From Frankia nepalensis (GTDB lineage: Bacteria; Actinomycetota; Actinomycetes; Frankiales; Frankiaceae): a stretch of DNA of 33,584 nt. This document shows, one piece after another, positions 16,138-24,033 of the stretch. The stretch lies in NCBI RefSeq assembly GCF_016786325.1, contig NZ_JADWYU010000174.1:1-33584 (forward strand), in the 5' to 3' direction. Both the position numbers and the translations under genes were made by a program. Positions within the stretch are counted from its first letter, which is position 1; each line of letters opens with the position of its first letter. Below the pieces are notes generated by a model that had not been told where the DNA came from, ran no database searches, and saw nothing but the letters and a program-made list of their open reading frames with translations.

Positions 16138-16650
16138 ATGTCGTCCGATCAGCGAGCCACCAGGATGGCGTTCTACAGCTCGGCGGACGCGCCGACCATC
16201 GAGGGCGACGGGATGATGTCGCCGCCGGTGATCGACAAGGCCGTCTACACCAACCTGGACATCCGCCCGGTGAGTGGCGGGCAGCATGTGACCGTGCTCT
16301 TCAAGGGCGAGGGGCCGGACGGGTTCAGTCTCGTCCACTCCTGGTTCGGCGCCGGTTTCCGGCTGCCCCGCCACAGCCATTCCGCCGACTGCCTGTACTA
16401 CGTCCTGTCCGGCGAGATCGTCATGGGCACCCGCGTCATGCGCGGGGGAGACGGGTTCTTCGTCGCGGCCGAGGCGCCCTACGCCTACGCCGCCGGGCCG
16501 GAGGGCGCCGAGGTGCTCGAGTTCCGCGTCGCGACGAGCTTCGACATGAAGATCACCGACCAGACCGCCGAGCGGTGGAAGCCGATCGTCGAGGCGGCGG
16601 TCGCGAACCGCGACCTGTGGGCCGCGACCCGGCCTGGCCAGCAGAGCTGA
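16138..16650 (+). CDS. Cupin-domain protein
   Basis: Single cupin barrel of 170 residues. The metal-binding motif is visible as RHSHSADCLYYVLSGE (H79, H81, E93), followed by GGDGFFVAAEAPYAYAAGPEG for the second cupin motif, where the usual histidine appears replaced by tyrosine or alanine. ATG 16138 follows GGGAGAAA. Cupins of this kind occur in catabolic clusters as dioxygenases, isomerases or small-molecule-binding proteins. It lies between the LLM oxidoreductase and the CoA ligase on the same strand. A catalytic role is possible but the incomplete metal site makes it uncertain. Confidence 0.82.
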   Translation: MSSDQRATRMAFYSSADAPTIEGDGMMSPPVIDKAVYTNLDIRPVSGGQHVTVLFKGEGPDGFSLVHSWFGAGFRLPRHSHSADCLYYVLSGEIVMGTRVMRGGDGFFVAAEAPYAYAAGPEGAEVLEFRVATSFDMKITDQTAERWKPIVEAAVANRDLWAATRPGQQS

Positions 16651-16773
16651 GGCCACCGGGCTCCGCCCGCCCCGCCTCAGAGGTCCCTCGCGCGGCCCGC
16701 CGCGGCTGGCGCGGCTGGTCAGGGGCTGCCGCGGTGGTCGGGCCCGCCTCGGCTCCCCGAACCGAAGAAACTC

Positions 16774-16798
16774 GACATCGGTGTCAACTTCGATATTC
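16774..16798 (+). promoter_or_regulatory. Dyad plus motif shared with the alcohol-dehydrogenase promoter
   Basis: GACATCGGTGTC (16774-16785) is an imperfect 12-bp dyad. It overlaps an 18-mer (16781-16798) that matches the ADH promoter region 13886-13903 at 14 of 18 bases (consensus GNGTCAACNTNGANATTC). It lies 110 bp before the CoA ligase start and could be a shared operator. Confidence 0.4.
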
Positions 16799-16907
16799 TG
16801 GCGACGCCGAGCCCGGCGTCAGCCGCGCACCCGGTGATCGATCGTGGACGAGCGGCCGACCAAACTGAACGGCGGGACGGACGGCGCTGGAGCAGCGAGG
16901 AGACGCC

Positions 16908-18551
16908 GTGCCAGAAGACCGATGGCAGACCAGGTTCGCGCCGGACGCGCTCACGGACGGGTGGCGTCGGGCGGGTCTGTGGGACGGCGAGACCCTGGGC
17001 ACGAAGATCGACCGCGCGTTCCGTGACCATCCCGACCAGATGTTTCGCGTCCACTCCCTGGAACGCCCGTGGGAGGGTTCCTTCGCCGAGCTGTGGGCCA
17101 GGACGCTCGCGGTGGCGGGCGGCCTCGCGGCGCGCGGGATAGGCCCGGGAGACGCCGTCGCCTTTCAGCTGCCCAACTGGGCCGAGGCGGCCGTCACCTT
17201 CTACGCGGCAAGTGTCCTGGGCGCCGTGGTGGTGCCGATCGTGCACTTCTACGGCCCGAAGGAGGTCTCCTACATCCTGCGCCGCACGGAGGTCGCCGCG
17301 TTCGTGTCGGCCGGGGCGTTCGGCCGCCGGAACTACCTGGACGACCTTCCTGGGGTGTGCGCGGGCATCCCGTCCCTGCGGGTGGTCGCGGTGGTCGGCA
17401 CGGACGCCGCGTCCCTGCCCGCCGGCGCGATCACGTTCGACACCCTGGAAGACGCTCTGCCGCGGCGGGTGCACCCGACGGTGGATCCGGACGCCCCGGC
17501 GGTCGTCGCCTACACCTCCGGGACCACCGCGGAGCCCAAGGGTGTGATCCACTCCCACAACACCCTGGGCGCCGAGGTGCGGCAGCTCGGCGCGATGCAG
17601 GCGGGCGGCGGCCTGCCCGCGCTGACCGGAACCCCGCTCGGCCACTTCATGGGCATGCTCAGCGCCCTGCTCATCCCGCTCACCCGGGGCGAGCAGATCA
17701 ACGTGATAGACGTCTGGGACCCGGGCCGGGTGCTTCAGGTCATGGCCAAGTACGGCCTGTCCGCCGGCTCGGGCGCGACGTACTTCCTCACCAGCCTGCT
17801 CGATCACCCTGAGCTGACCGACGAGCATCGCCGCCTGCTGCGGTACGTCGGGCTGGGCGGCGCGGCCGTGCCGCCGGCCGTCACCGAGAAGGCGACGGCC
17901 GCCGGCGTCTCGGTCGTCCGGATGTACGGGTCGACCGAGCATCCATCGATCACCGGCTCCCGCCACGCGGACGAGCGGCGGGCTCGCCTGCACACCGACG
18001 GCCGGCCGCTCGCCGGCGTCCAGATCAGGCTGCTCGACGAGGACGGCCAGCCGGTGGCGCAGGGGCAGCCCGGCGAGATCTGGTCACGGGGCCCGGACTG
18101 CTTCATCGGGTACACCGACCCCGCCCTGACCGCGGCCGCCTTCGACGCCGAGGGCTGGTACCGGACCGAGGACCTGGGCGTGCTGGACGGCGCGGGGTTC
18201 CTCACGATCACCGACCGGAAGAAGGACATCATCATCCGCGGCGGCGAGAACGTCAGCGCGGCCGAGGTCGAGGAGCTGCTGCTCAGCGTCCTGCCGGACC
18301 TTCTGGAGGTCGCGGTCATCGCGGTGCCGGACCCTCGGCTCGGCGAGAAGGTCGGCGCACTGCTGCGGCTGGCCCCAGGCCGTGCCGAGCCGACGGTCGA
18401 GTCCGTCCGCCGGCTGCTTCTGGAGGCCGGCCTCGGGCGGCAGAAGCTGCCGGAGTACCTCGAGGCGGTCGAGGACTTCCCCCGCACGTCGACCGGAAAA
18501 ATCATGAAAGCGGAGCTGAGGAGGCAGGCGGCGGCCCGCCATGCGCCGTGA
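16908..18551 (+). CDS. Acyl-CoA synthetase / AMP-dependent ligase
   Basis: ANL-superfamily enzyme of 547 residues that would activate a carboxylic acid to its CoA thioester through an acyl-adenylate. The ATP-binding P-loop YTSGTTAEPKG is near residue 203. RMYGSTEHPSITG is motif A5, GWYRTEDLGVLDGAGFL is A7, DRKKDIIIRGGENVSAAEVE is A8, and the catalytic lysine is in RTSTGKIMK near 531. It starts at GTG 16908 after AGGAGA. The family includes cyclohexanecarboxylate, steroid-side-chain and fatty-acid CoA ligases; the specificity is not readable. The adjacent acyl-CoA dehydrogenase pair would act on its product. Confidence 0.94.
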   Translation: MPEDRWQTRFAPDALTDGWRRAGLWDGETLGTKIDRAFRDHPDQMFRVHSLERPWEGSFAELWARTLAVAGGLAARGIGPGDAVAFQLPNWAEAAVTFYAASVLGAVVVPIVHFYGPKEVSYILRRTEVAAFVSAGAFGRRNYLDDLPGVCAGIPSLRVVAVVGTDAASLPAGAITFDTLEDALPRRVHPTVDPDAPAVVAYTSGTTAEPKGVIHSHNTLGAEVRQLGAMQAGGGLPALTGTPLGHFMGMLSALLIPLTRGEQINVIDVWDPGRVLQVMAKYGLSAGSGATYFLTSLLDHPELTDEHRRLLRYVGLGGAAVPPAVTEKATAAGVSVVRMYGSTEHPSITGSRHADERRARLHTDGRPLAGVQIRLLDEDGQPVAQGQPGEIWSRGPDCFIGYTDPALTAAAFDAEGWYRTEDLGVLDGAGFLTITDRKKDIIIRGGENVSAAEVEELLLSVLPDLLEVAVIAVPDPRLGEKVGALLRLAPGRAEPTVESVRRLLLEAGLGRQKLPEYLEAVEDFPRTSTGKIMKAELRRQAAARHAP

Positions 18552-18711
18552 TCCGCCCGCGCGTCGGCGAGACCGAGACGGCCGTCGGGCACGACGGGTC
18601 CCGCCGCGCGGAGCTCCGCGCGGCCCGGCGGATCGGACCTTGGACACGCGCTTCTCGCTCATGCGCCGGTCCTGCGGCGTCAACCCTGCTTCGAGATTGG
18701 GAGTTCTCTTG

Positions 18712-19869
18712 ATGTCGCATCTCACCGGTAGCGGCCGGCGCGACGTGCTGCGTGACGATCTGAGTGCGTACGCGGCCTCCTTCGAGGCGTGGCTGGCGTC
18801 TCGGCCGGCCGAGCTGGTGGCGGCGGCCCGGCCGCTTCCCGTCTACGCGGAGCGGGTCGCGGTGACGTCCGAGCTCATGCGCGCCCTGTTCGACGAGGGC
18901 TGGGCGCGTTATGGCTGGCCCGAGCAGGTCGGCGGGCTGGGTGGTGGGATCCTGCACCGGGCCGCGATGTGGGAGGCGCTGGCCCGGCACGGGGTGGCGG
19001 CGATGGCGCTGTTCGAGCACCTGGAGATCCTGGCCCCGACGCTGGTGGCGATGGGTGACGCGGGGTTCGTCGCGGGGACGCTGCCGCGGTTCCTGCGCGG
19101 CGAGGAGCGCTGGTCGCAGGGGTTCTCCGAGCCGGAGGCGGGCTCGGACCTCGCGAGCCTGCGTACCCGGGCCGTCGCCGCCGACGGCGGTTATCTGATC
19201 ACCGGTCGCAAGATCTGGACGAGCTGGGCCCGGTACGCGACGTGGTGCCTGGTCCTGGCGCGGACCGGGCCCCCCGAGTCCCGCCACCGGGGGCTGACGG
19301 CGTTCGCGGTGGATCTGCGTTCTCCGGGTGTCGAGGTCCGGGCGATCGAACAGGCGAACGGTACCGACGAGCTCGCCGAGGTCACCTTCGACGAGGTCGC
19401 CGTCGGGCCGGAGCGGATCGTCGGCGAGCTGGGCGGCGGGTGGGGTGTCGCGATGCACATCCTTGCCCACGAGCGGGGCACCTTCGCCTGGTTCCGGCAC
19501 AACTTCCTCTACCGCCAGCTACTCGAGACCGTCGAGACCGGCACCCCCGCCGCCGACCGCCTTCTCGGCGACGCCCTGCTGGATCTGGCCGCCGTCCGGG
19601 CGAGCAGTCACCTCGGCCTGCACGCCCACGCGAGCGGCGCGGCGCTGGGCCCCAAGGCCGCGTTCGTGAAGCTGCTGCTGGGGGCGAGCGAGCAGTCGGT
19701 CAACGACTGGGCGCTGGCCAGCGACCCGGACCTCGCCGTCGGGCCGCCCGATGACGAGGCCGCCGCGCGTCGTCAGGACTATCTGTTCTCCCGGATCGTC
19801 ACCGTGTACGGAGGCTCCCAGCAGATGCAGCTCGACACGATCGCCAAGCAGATCCTTCGGCTGCCATGA
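18712..19869 (+). CDS. Acyl-CoA dehydrogenase, first subunit of a pair
   Basis: FAD-dependent acyl-CoA dehydrogenase of 385 residues. GFSEPEAGSDLASLRTRAV and YLITGRKIWTSWARYATW are the flavin and substrate segments. AEVTFDEVAVGPERIVGELGGGW is the beta-domain end, and VYGGSQQMQLDTIAKQILRLP closes the C-terminal helical domain. ATG 18712 is chosen because homology begins here; the frame is open upstream to 18541, with no family resemblance. The stop overlaps the next gene as ATGA, indicating translational coupling. Such adjacent unlike subunits form alpha2beta2 enzymes in steroid and other side-chain catabolism (FadE26-FadE27 type). It is 160 bp after the CoA ligase. Confidence 0.92.
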   Translation: MSHLTGSGRRDVLRDDLSAYAASFEAWLASRPAELVAAARPLPVYAERVAVTSELMRALFDEGWARYGWPEQVGGLGGGILHRAAMWEALARHGVAAMALFEHLEILAPTLVAMGDAGFVAGTLPRFLRGEERWSQGFSEPEAGSDLASLRTRAVAADGGYLITGRKIWTSWARYATWCLVLARTGPPESRHRGLTAFAVDLRSPGVEVRAIEQANGTDELAEVTFDEVAVGPERIVGELGGGWGVAMHILAHERGTFAWFRHNFLYRQLLETVETGTPAADRLLGDALLDLAAVRASSHLGLHAHASGAALGPKAAFVKLLLGASEQSVNDWALASDPDLAVGPPDDEAAARRQDYLFSRIVTVYGGSQQMQLDTIAKQILRLP

Positions 19870-20843
19870 CCGTGACCGTGGAACAGGCCGACCAGGAGTT
19901 TCTCGACGCCGCGTGCCTCGCGCTGCGCGCGCCCCGCGAGGGCGGCGACCCGCTGGACGCGTTGGGCTGGTGGGACCTGCTGGGTGAGCTGGCCGACCGG
20001 GATGCCCGGATGGCCGCCCTGGCGCTGTTTCGTGCGCAGGGCCGGGAGCTGGCGACGTCGGCCGCGCTGGGCGCGTTGATGGCCCAGCCGTTCCTCGCCG
20101 CCACCGGGCATGCCCCCGGGTCCCTCGTCGCGGCGATCAACCACCGCTCGCGCCGGCGAGGCGAGCGGCTGATCGTGATCGGCGACGTCGCCGGCAGGTC
20201 CCTGCTCGTCGACCGCCCGGGCCAGGGCGCGGGCGTCGTCGACGCCGACCGGGTCGGCCTTCGCCCGCTCGAGGTCGCGGGCCGGCTCGCCCTCCACGAG
20301 GTCGAGCTCGACCCGTCCGCGTGGGCGCCCACGGTCGCCGAGAGTCACGCGTCGCCGGCGCGGGCCCGCGGCCAGTTCCTTGGCCGTCTCGCCCTCGCGT
20401 GGGAGATCCTGGGCGCGGCCGAGGGCGCGCTCGCGCTGGCGGTGGCCCACGCCGCCACCCGGGAGCAGTTCGGCAAGCCCATCGGCACGTTCCAGGCGGT
20501 CCGTCACCTGCTGGCCTGGGCGAAGACCGACTGCGTGGCGCTGGAGAGCGTCGCCGTCACCGCGGCCCGCCTCGACGAGGCGACGCCCCCGCGCCACGAC
20601 GAGGTCGTCAAGGCGCTGGCCGGCCGCAACGGGCGCCGCGCCTGCGAACGCGCCCTGCAGGTGCTGGGCGCCATCGGCTTCACCGCCGAGCACAGCCACC
20701 ACCACTTCCACAGCCGGGTGCTCGCTCTCGACGCGCTGCTGGGCACCTCCGCGGAGCTCACCCACGCACTCGGCGGCTGGGTCCGCCAGACGCGCGCCGA
20801 TCTGGCCGTGGACGCCGCGGCCCTGCTGGCAAGCCCACAGTAA
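19866..20843 (+). CDS. Acyl-CoA dehydrogenase, second subunit of a pair
   Basis: Shorter, divergent acyl-CoA dehydrogenase of 325 residues, overlapping the preceding gene by four bases. The N-terminal domain is alanine/leucine-rich and lacks the usual flavin-contact signature seen in its partner. The C-terminal half is clear: GRLALAWEILGAAEGALALA, TREQFGKPIGTFQAVRHLLA, and ALQVLGAIGFTAEHSHHHFHSR. The length and the loss of the middle-domain motifs fit the beta subunit of a heteromeric dehydrogenase that shares one FAD site with its partner. It ends the plus-strand run, 97 bp before a convergent gene. Confidence 0.9.
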   Translation: MTVTVEQADQEFLDAACLALRAPREGGDPLDALGWWDLLGELADRDARMAALALFRAQGRELATSAALGALMAQPFLAATGHAPGSLVAAINHRSRRRGERLIVIGDVAGRSLLVDRPGQGAGVVDADRVGLRPLEVAGRLALHEVELDPSAWAPTVAESHASPARARGQFLGRLALAWEILGAAEGALALAVAHAATREQFGKPIGTFQAVRHLLAWAKTDCVALESVAVTAARLDEATPPRHDEVVKALAGRNGRRACERALQVLGAIGFTAEHSHHHFHSRVLALDALLGTSAELTHALGGWVRQTRADLAVDAAALLASPQ

Positions 20844-20940
20844 ACGATCATCAAGAGGTGGCCCGCGGCCAGGCGGCGGTGGGCGCGCGCCGCGGCGCCG
20901 CACCGGACTGTCGGGAGCGGGGACGGGCGCTCACCCGGAG

Positions 20941-21993
20941 CTAACCGGCTCGCTGGGTGGCATCGGCTGCGTCCACGAGTCCGAGGTCGTCGGCTCGCTG
21001 GTACGCGTTCCGCGCGCCTTCCGCCTGGCCGTTGCCCGTGGACTCATCCACCCGCCCTGTCGGGCGGGGTGCCGGGCCCGGCCGGGCGGTCGCTCTGATC
21101 AGGGCCAGAGCGGCGACGAAACCCAGTGTCATCAGGCCTGTCACGAACGCGGACCCGTAGATGTCGGCGGTCACGAAGGTCCGGTCGCCCACCGTGACCT
21201 CTCCCGGCGGCGGCGACAGGAGGAACCCGAGCAGCGGGAGGACGGGCAGCGCCCACACCACGCTCGGGAGCACCTGGAGGGCTCGGTGGGCCGGGGGCGT
21301 CTCTGTCGAAACCTTCGATTCGACGAGCGCGAACACCTGGGAGATGACCCAGCCTGTGAGGAGCCAGCCGAGGAAGTTCGAGACGGGCACTCCGAAGTAG
21401 CCGCCGGGGTCGTCGTACCGGTACTGAGAATTCACGGTGGCATACACCGCGTCGAAGGTGAAGTCCCAGCCGGTGAGGATGACCGTCGCGACGAGCGGAA
21501 CGGTGAAACGCTCGGCGCCCACCGGCCGAGAAGGACCACCACGCACGATCACACTGGCCAGCACCCACGCGATCCAGCCGTACGCGAAATACGCCGACGG
21601 CACCACGAGCGGAATATCGAGAAGACTCGGCCCGCCGGTGAAGTGCTCGTAGTAGCCGAAGGGGAAGCCGAACGCGACACTGCACGCCTCCAACGCGAAC
21701 GCCACGACGTAGCTGATCACGAAGTAGGCGCCGACGCCGCGCCAGCCCACCCACAGCGAACCGTGCACCAGGCTGAACAGCAACGCGACGCCGGGCAGTA
21801 CGTCCGTGGCCGCGTCGCCGATCTCGCTGCCCGCCCAGACCGCTCCACCGACCGCGGCCACCAGCGCGATCAGCGCCACGACCCACAGGATCAGGACGCG
21901 GGTACGTCCCACGGGACGACCCGCGTCCGCCTCCGACGTCCCGCTTCCAGCCAGGACAGCCGCCGCTGACCCCCGCCGAGCCTCGCCAGCCAT
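20941..21993 (-). CDS. CruF-like carotenoid-biosynthesis family membrane protein
   Basis: Integral membrane protein of 350 residues with about seven to eight hydrophobic segments, starting with VLILWVVALIALVAAVGGAV. The motifs GFPFGYYEHF, VPSAYFAYGWIAWVLASV, GWDFTFDAVYA and YRYDDPGGYFGVPVSNFLGW match the family that includes carotenoid 1,2-hydratase CruF and bisanhydrobacterioruberin hydratase. ATG 21993 gives a basic N-terminus followed by the first membrane helix; a longer frame to 22113 adds an unlikely leader. The C-terminal tail is proline-rich and charged. No other carotenoid gene (phytoene synthase, desaturase, cyclase) is in the window, so its substrate may not be a carotenoid. Confidence 0.78.
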   Translation of the reverse strand: MAGEARRGSAAAVLAGSGTSEADAGRPVGRTRVLILWVVALIALVAAVGGAVWAGSEIGDAATDVLPGVALLFSLVHGSLWVGWRGVGAYFVISYVVAFALEACSVAFGFPFGYYEHFTGGPSLLDIPLVVPSAYFAYGWIAWVLASVIVRGGPSRPVGAERFTVPLVATVILTGWDFTFDAVYATVNSQYRYDDPGGYFGVPVSNFLGWLLTGWVISQVFALVESKVSTETPPAHRALQVLPSVVWALPVLPLLGFLLSPPPGEVTVGDRTFVTADIYGSAFVTGLMTLGFVAALALIRATARPGPAPRPTGRVDESTGNGQAEGARNAYQRADDLGLVDAADATQRAG

Positions 21994-22060
21994 CCGCGGC
22001 CGCCCTTTCGTCCTCCAATAGATATAGATCTTATGCTGGCACAGAGCGGGCCGTCGCGGG

Positions 22061-22891
22061 TCAGCCGGCGGCCCAGCCCCAGTGACGGCGGTGAGCGTCG
22101 GCGGACCAGGCACCGATGGCCGCCAGGTCGGGGTCGGGGGCGAGCGGGGTGCGGCCGGCGTCGAGCAGGGTGGTGATCTCGGTTTCGACCACGGCGATCT
22201 CGTCGAGGACCTGGGTGACGTTGCGGACGTCGCCGCGCTTGACGCGCAGGACGCGTTCGCGCTCGCCGTCGGGCATCGGCAGGGTGAGCCGGCCGTGGGC
22301 GGCGACCTCGCGGCCCTGGAACGCCAGCCGTAGCGCGTGGGAGGCGAACTTGACGTCGTAGCCGTACCTGGCGACCAGCTCCGGGCGTGCCCACCCGCCG
22401 CGCCGCGCCGTCAGGCCCTTGCCCGCTGGCACGGCCTGGCCGCCGATGCGGGCGCGTTGGCCGGCGAGGTAGCCCAGAAATCGGCGCACCGCGCGTTGGG
22501 AAAGGATGGCCGGCGCCAGCGCGCGCAACTCCTCGCCGAGCGGCGTGCGGACCAGGATCGCGTCCGTCGGCGCGTAGAGCGGCAGCAGCGCGGTCGGGTT
22601 GCCCTGGGTGGCGAGCCGCAGGTACTTGCGCAGGGAGTAGATGACGAGGTCGGTGTCGCCGGGGCCGGAGCGGGCTCCTTCTGGCTGGGTCCGGTACACG
22701 TAGTGCTCAAACCGGCCGTCCATCCCCAGGACATGGCGCGGCGGCTCGATGAAGACACCCATCTCGTCGTGGTCGTCGGTTCCCGCGATCGCGATCCCGT
22801 GCAGCCCGGAGCCCACGACGGTCCGCAGGATCTCCCCGGCCAGAGCCAGATCCCGGTTTCCATACTCCGTGCGCGCCACTGTCGCCGACAT
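22061..22891 (-). CDS. RlaP-type nucleotidyltransferase (DNA polymerase beta superfamily)
   Basis: Protein of 276 residues with the RNA-repair-associated nucleotidyltransferase pattern. The active-site region GSGLHGIAIAGTDDHDEMGV (27-46) holds the GS motif and the D-x-D pair (D40, D42) expected to bind metal and nucleotide. EPPRHVLGMD, DLVIYSLRKYLRLATQGNP and YGYDVKFASHALRLAFQG are typical of the RlaP/COG3541 family, which is found in phages and bacteria, sometimes beside RNA ligases. No ligase is adjacent. The start is ATG 22891. It lies 114 bp downstream of the IclR gene and 67 bp upstream of the CruF-like gene, all on the minus strand. Its true substrate (tRNA ends, nucleotides or a small molecule) is unknown. 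Confidence 0.82.
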   Translation of the reverse strand: MSATVARTEYGNRDLALAGEILRTVVGSGLHGIAIAGTDDHDEMGVFIEPPRHVLGMDGRFEHYVYRTQPEGARSGPGDTDLVIYSLRKYLRLATQGNPTALLPLYAPTDAILVRTPLGEELRALAPAILSQRAVRRFLGYLAGQRARIGGQAVPAGKGLTARRGGWARPELVARYGYDVKFASHALRLAFQGREVAAHGRLTLPMPDGERERVLRVKRGDVRNVTQVLDEIAVVETEITTLLDAGRTPLAPDPDLAAIGAWSADAHRRHWGWAAG

Positions 22892-23005
22892 GCCGCGACG
22901 ATCCCAAATATCCCGGCCGGTATCTAATTGTTTTTGTCAGCCGGAGATGGCGAGGGGCGTATCGCGCGGCGGCTCCCAGGCGGCTGCCGCCACAACGAAG
23001 CGCTA

Positions 23006-23863
23006 CTACGAGACCGGCGGGCTGGTGGGCTGGTTGGGGTGGGCTGGATTGCCTCCGATGGTCGCGGTGACCTGCGCCGCGACATCGACGACGCGGGTGG
23101 CGATGTCGTGGAGTTCGGCTCCGCTGAGGTCGCCGGGCAGGGCGGTCAGCGCGAGGGAGCAGGCCAGGGTCCGGTCGGAGGCCCAGACGGGCGCGCTCAG
23201 TCCGATCACGCGCAGCTGCGCGGACGCCAGGTCCGCGGCCGTGGCCTCGTGGACCGTGGAGGGTTCGTAGGCCGCGGCCTGGTCACGGCGGGAGCTGATG
23301 GTCGCGCTCCATCCGCGTGCGCGGACCTCGGCCAGCGCCGCGCGATGGGTGTCTCGCTGGGTGGGCGAGAGTGCTGGCTGGGCACGGGCCAGCCAGTGGG
23401 CCTCGGCGTCGCCGCCGGCCCACGCCACGTAGATCGGGCCGATCGGGGCGCGCAGCGGCAGCGGTGAGCCGCTTTTGACGGTGAGCCCGTACGGGTGCGG
23501 CACGGGGTAGGCCGCGGTGATGACGACGCTGTCGCCGTGGACGACGCCGGCCATCGCCGTGGCCGCGAACTCGTCTCGTAGCCGCGGCAGCGCGTCGGCC
23601 AGGACGTCGGCCAGGGCGACGGCCTGGCTCGCCGCCCGGCCGAGCCCGAGCAGCTCGGGGCCGAGCCGGTAGTGCGGCCCGGGGTCCCGGCGAAGCGCCA
23701 GCCCCTCGTCGCACAGCGCGAGCAGGACCGCCTGGCAGGACGAACGCGGCATGCCCACGGCGCGCGCGATGTCGGACAGCGAGCGGTCGGTGTCCGGGGT
23801 GGCGGCGAGCACCTTCAGGACCTGTGCTGCCCGCTGGACGGAGCGGGCCGGCTGGGTGGGCAT
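23006..23863 (-). CDS. IclR family transcriptional regulator
   Basis: Regulator of 285 residues. The winged helix reads RSVQRAAQVLKVLAATPDTD, SLSDIARAVGMPRSSCQAVL and LCDEGLALRRDPGPHYRLGP, and the remainder is the IclR effector domain (VHGDSVVITAAY, LPLRAPIGPIYVAWAGG, GLSAPVWASDRTLACSLALT). ATG 23863 follows GAGGAGG; the frame continues upstream but without similarity. It is divergent from the first SDR gene, with two dyads between them, so control of the SDR genes is likely. IclR proteins often respond to aromatic or acidic pathway intermediates. Confidence 0.93.
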   Translation of the reverse strand: MPTQPARSVQRAAQVLKVLAATPDTDRSLSDIARAVGMPRSSCQAVLLALCDEGLALRRDPGPHYRLGPELLGLGRAASQAVALADVLADALPRLRDEFAATAMAGVVHGDSVVITAAYPVPHPYGLTVKSGSPLPLRAPIGPIYVAWAGGDAEAHWLARAQPALSPTQRDTHRAALAEVRARGWSATISSRRDQAAAYEPSTVHEATAADLASAQLRVIGLSAPVWASDRTLACSLALTALPGDLSGAELHDIATRVVDVAAQVTATIGGNPAHPNQPTSPPVS

Positions 23864-23881
23864 GCGTTGACGCCTCCTCGC

Positions 23882-23933
23882 GACACGTCCTATCGTGTCT
23901 CGTGACCAGAACATTGTCTCTATATATAGACAC
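23882..23933. promoter_or_regulatory. IclR/SDR spacer with two dyads built on GACAC half-sites
   Basis: GACACG (23882-23887) and CGTGTC (23894-23899) flank 6 bp. Further on, GTCTC-TATATATA-GACAC (23916-23933) is an 18-bp palindrome with one mismatched pair and an A/T centre that could also serve as a promoter core. The GACAC/GTGTC half-site recurs four times (one as GTCTC). This suits an IclR dimer or tetramer controlling both directions. Confidence 0.6.
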
Positions 23934-24033
23934 AGTATATCGGGACGAGGTCGCCACGAGATGCCACTCGTGACGACCGCTCGTCCGCGGCTCCCCGTCG
24001 GGCTGCCCGTCACCACCACCCGAGGGACCGATC

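Noticed and set aside
20380-21969. 529-residue plus-strand frame across the ACAD and CruF-like genes
   Set aside because: It overlaps two well-supported proteins in other frames and has no recognisable motif.
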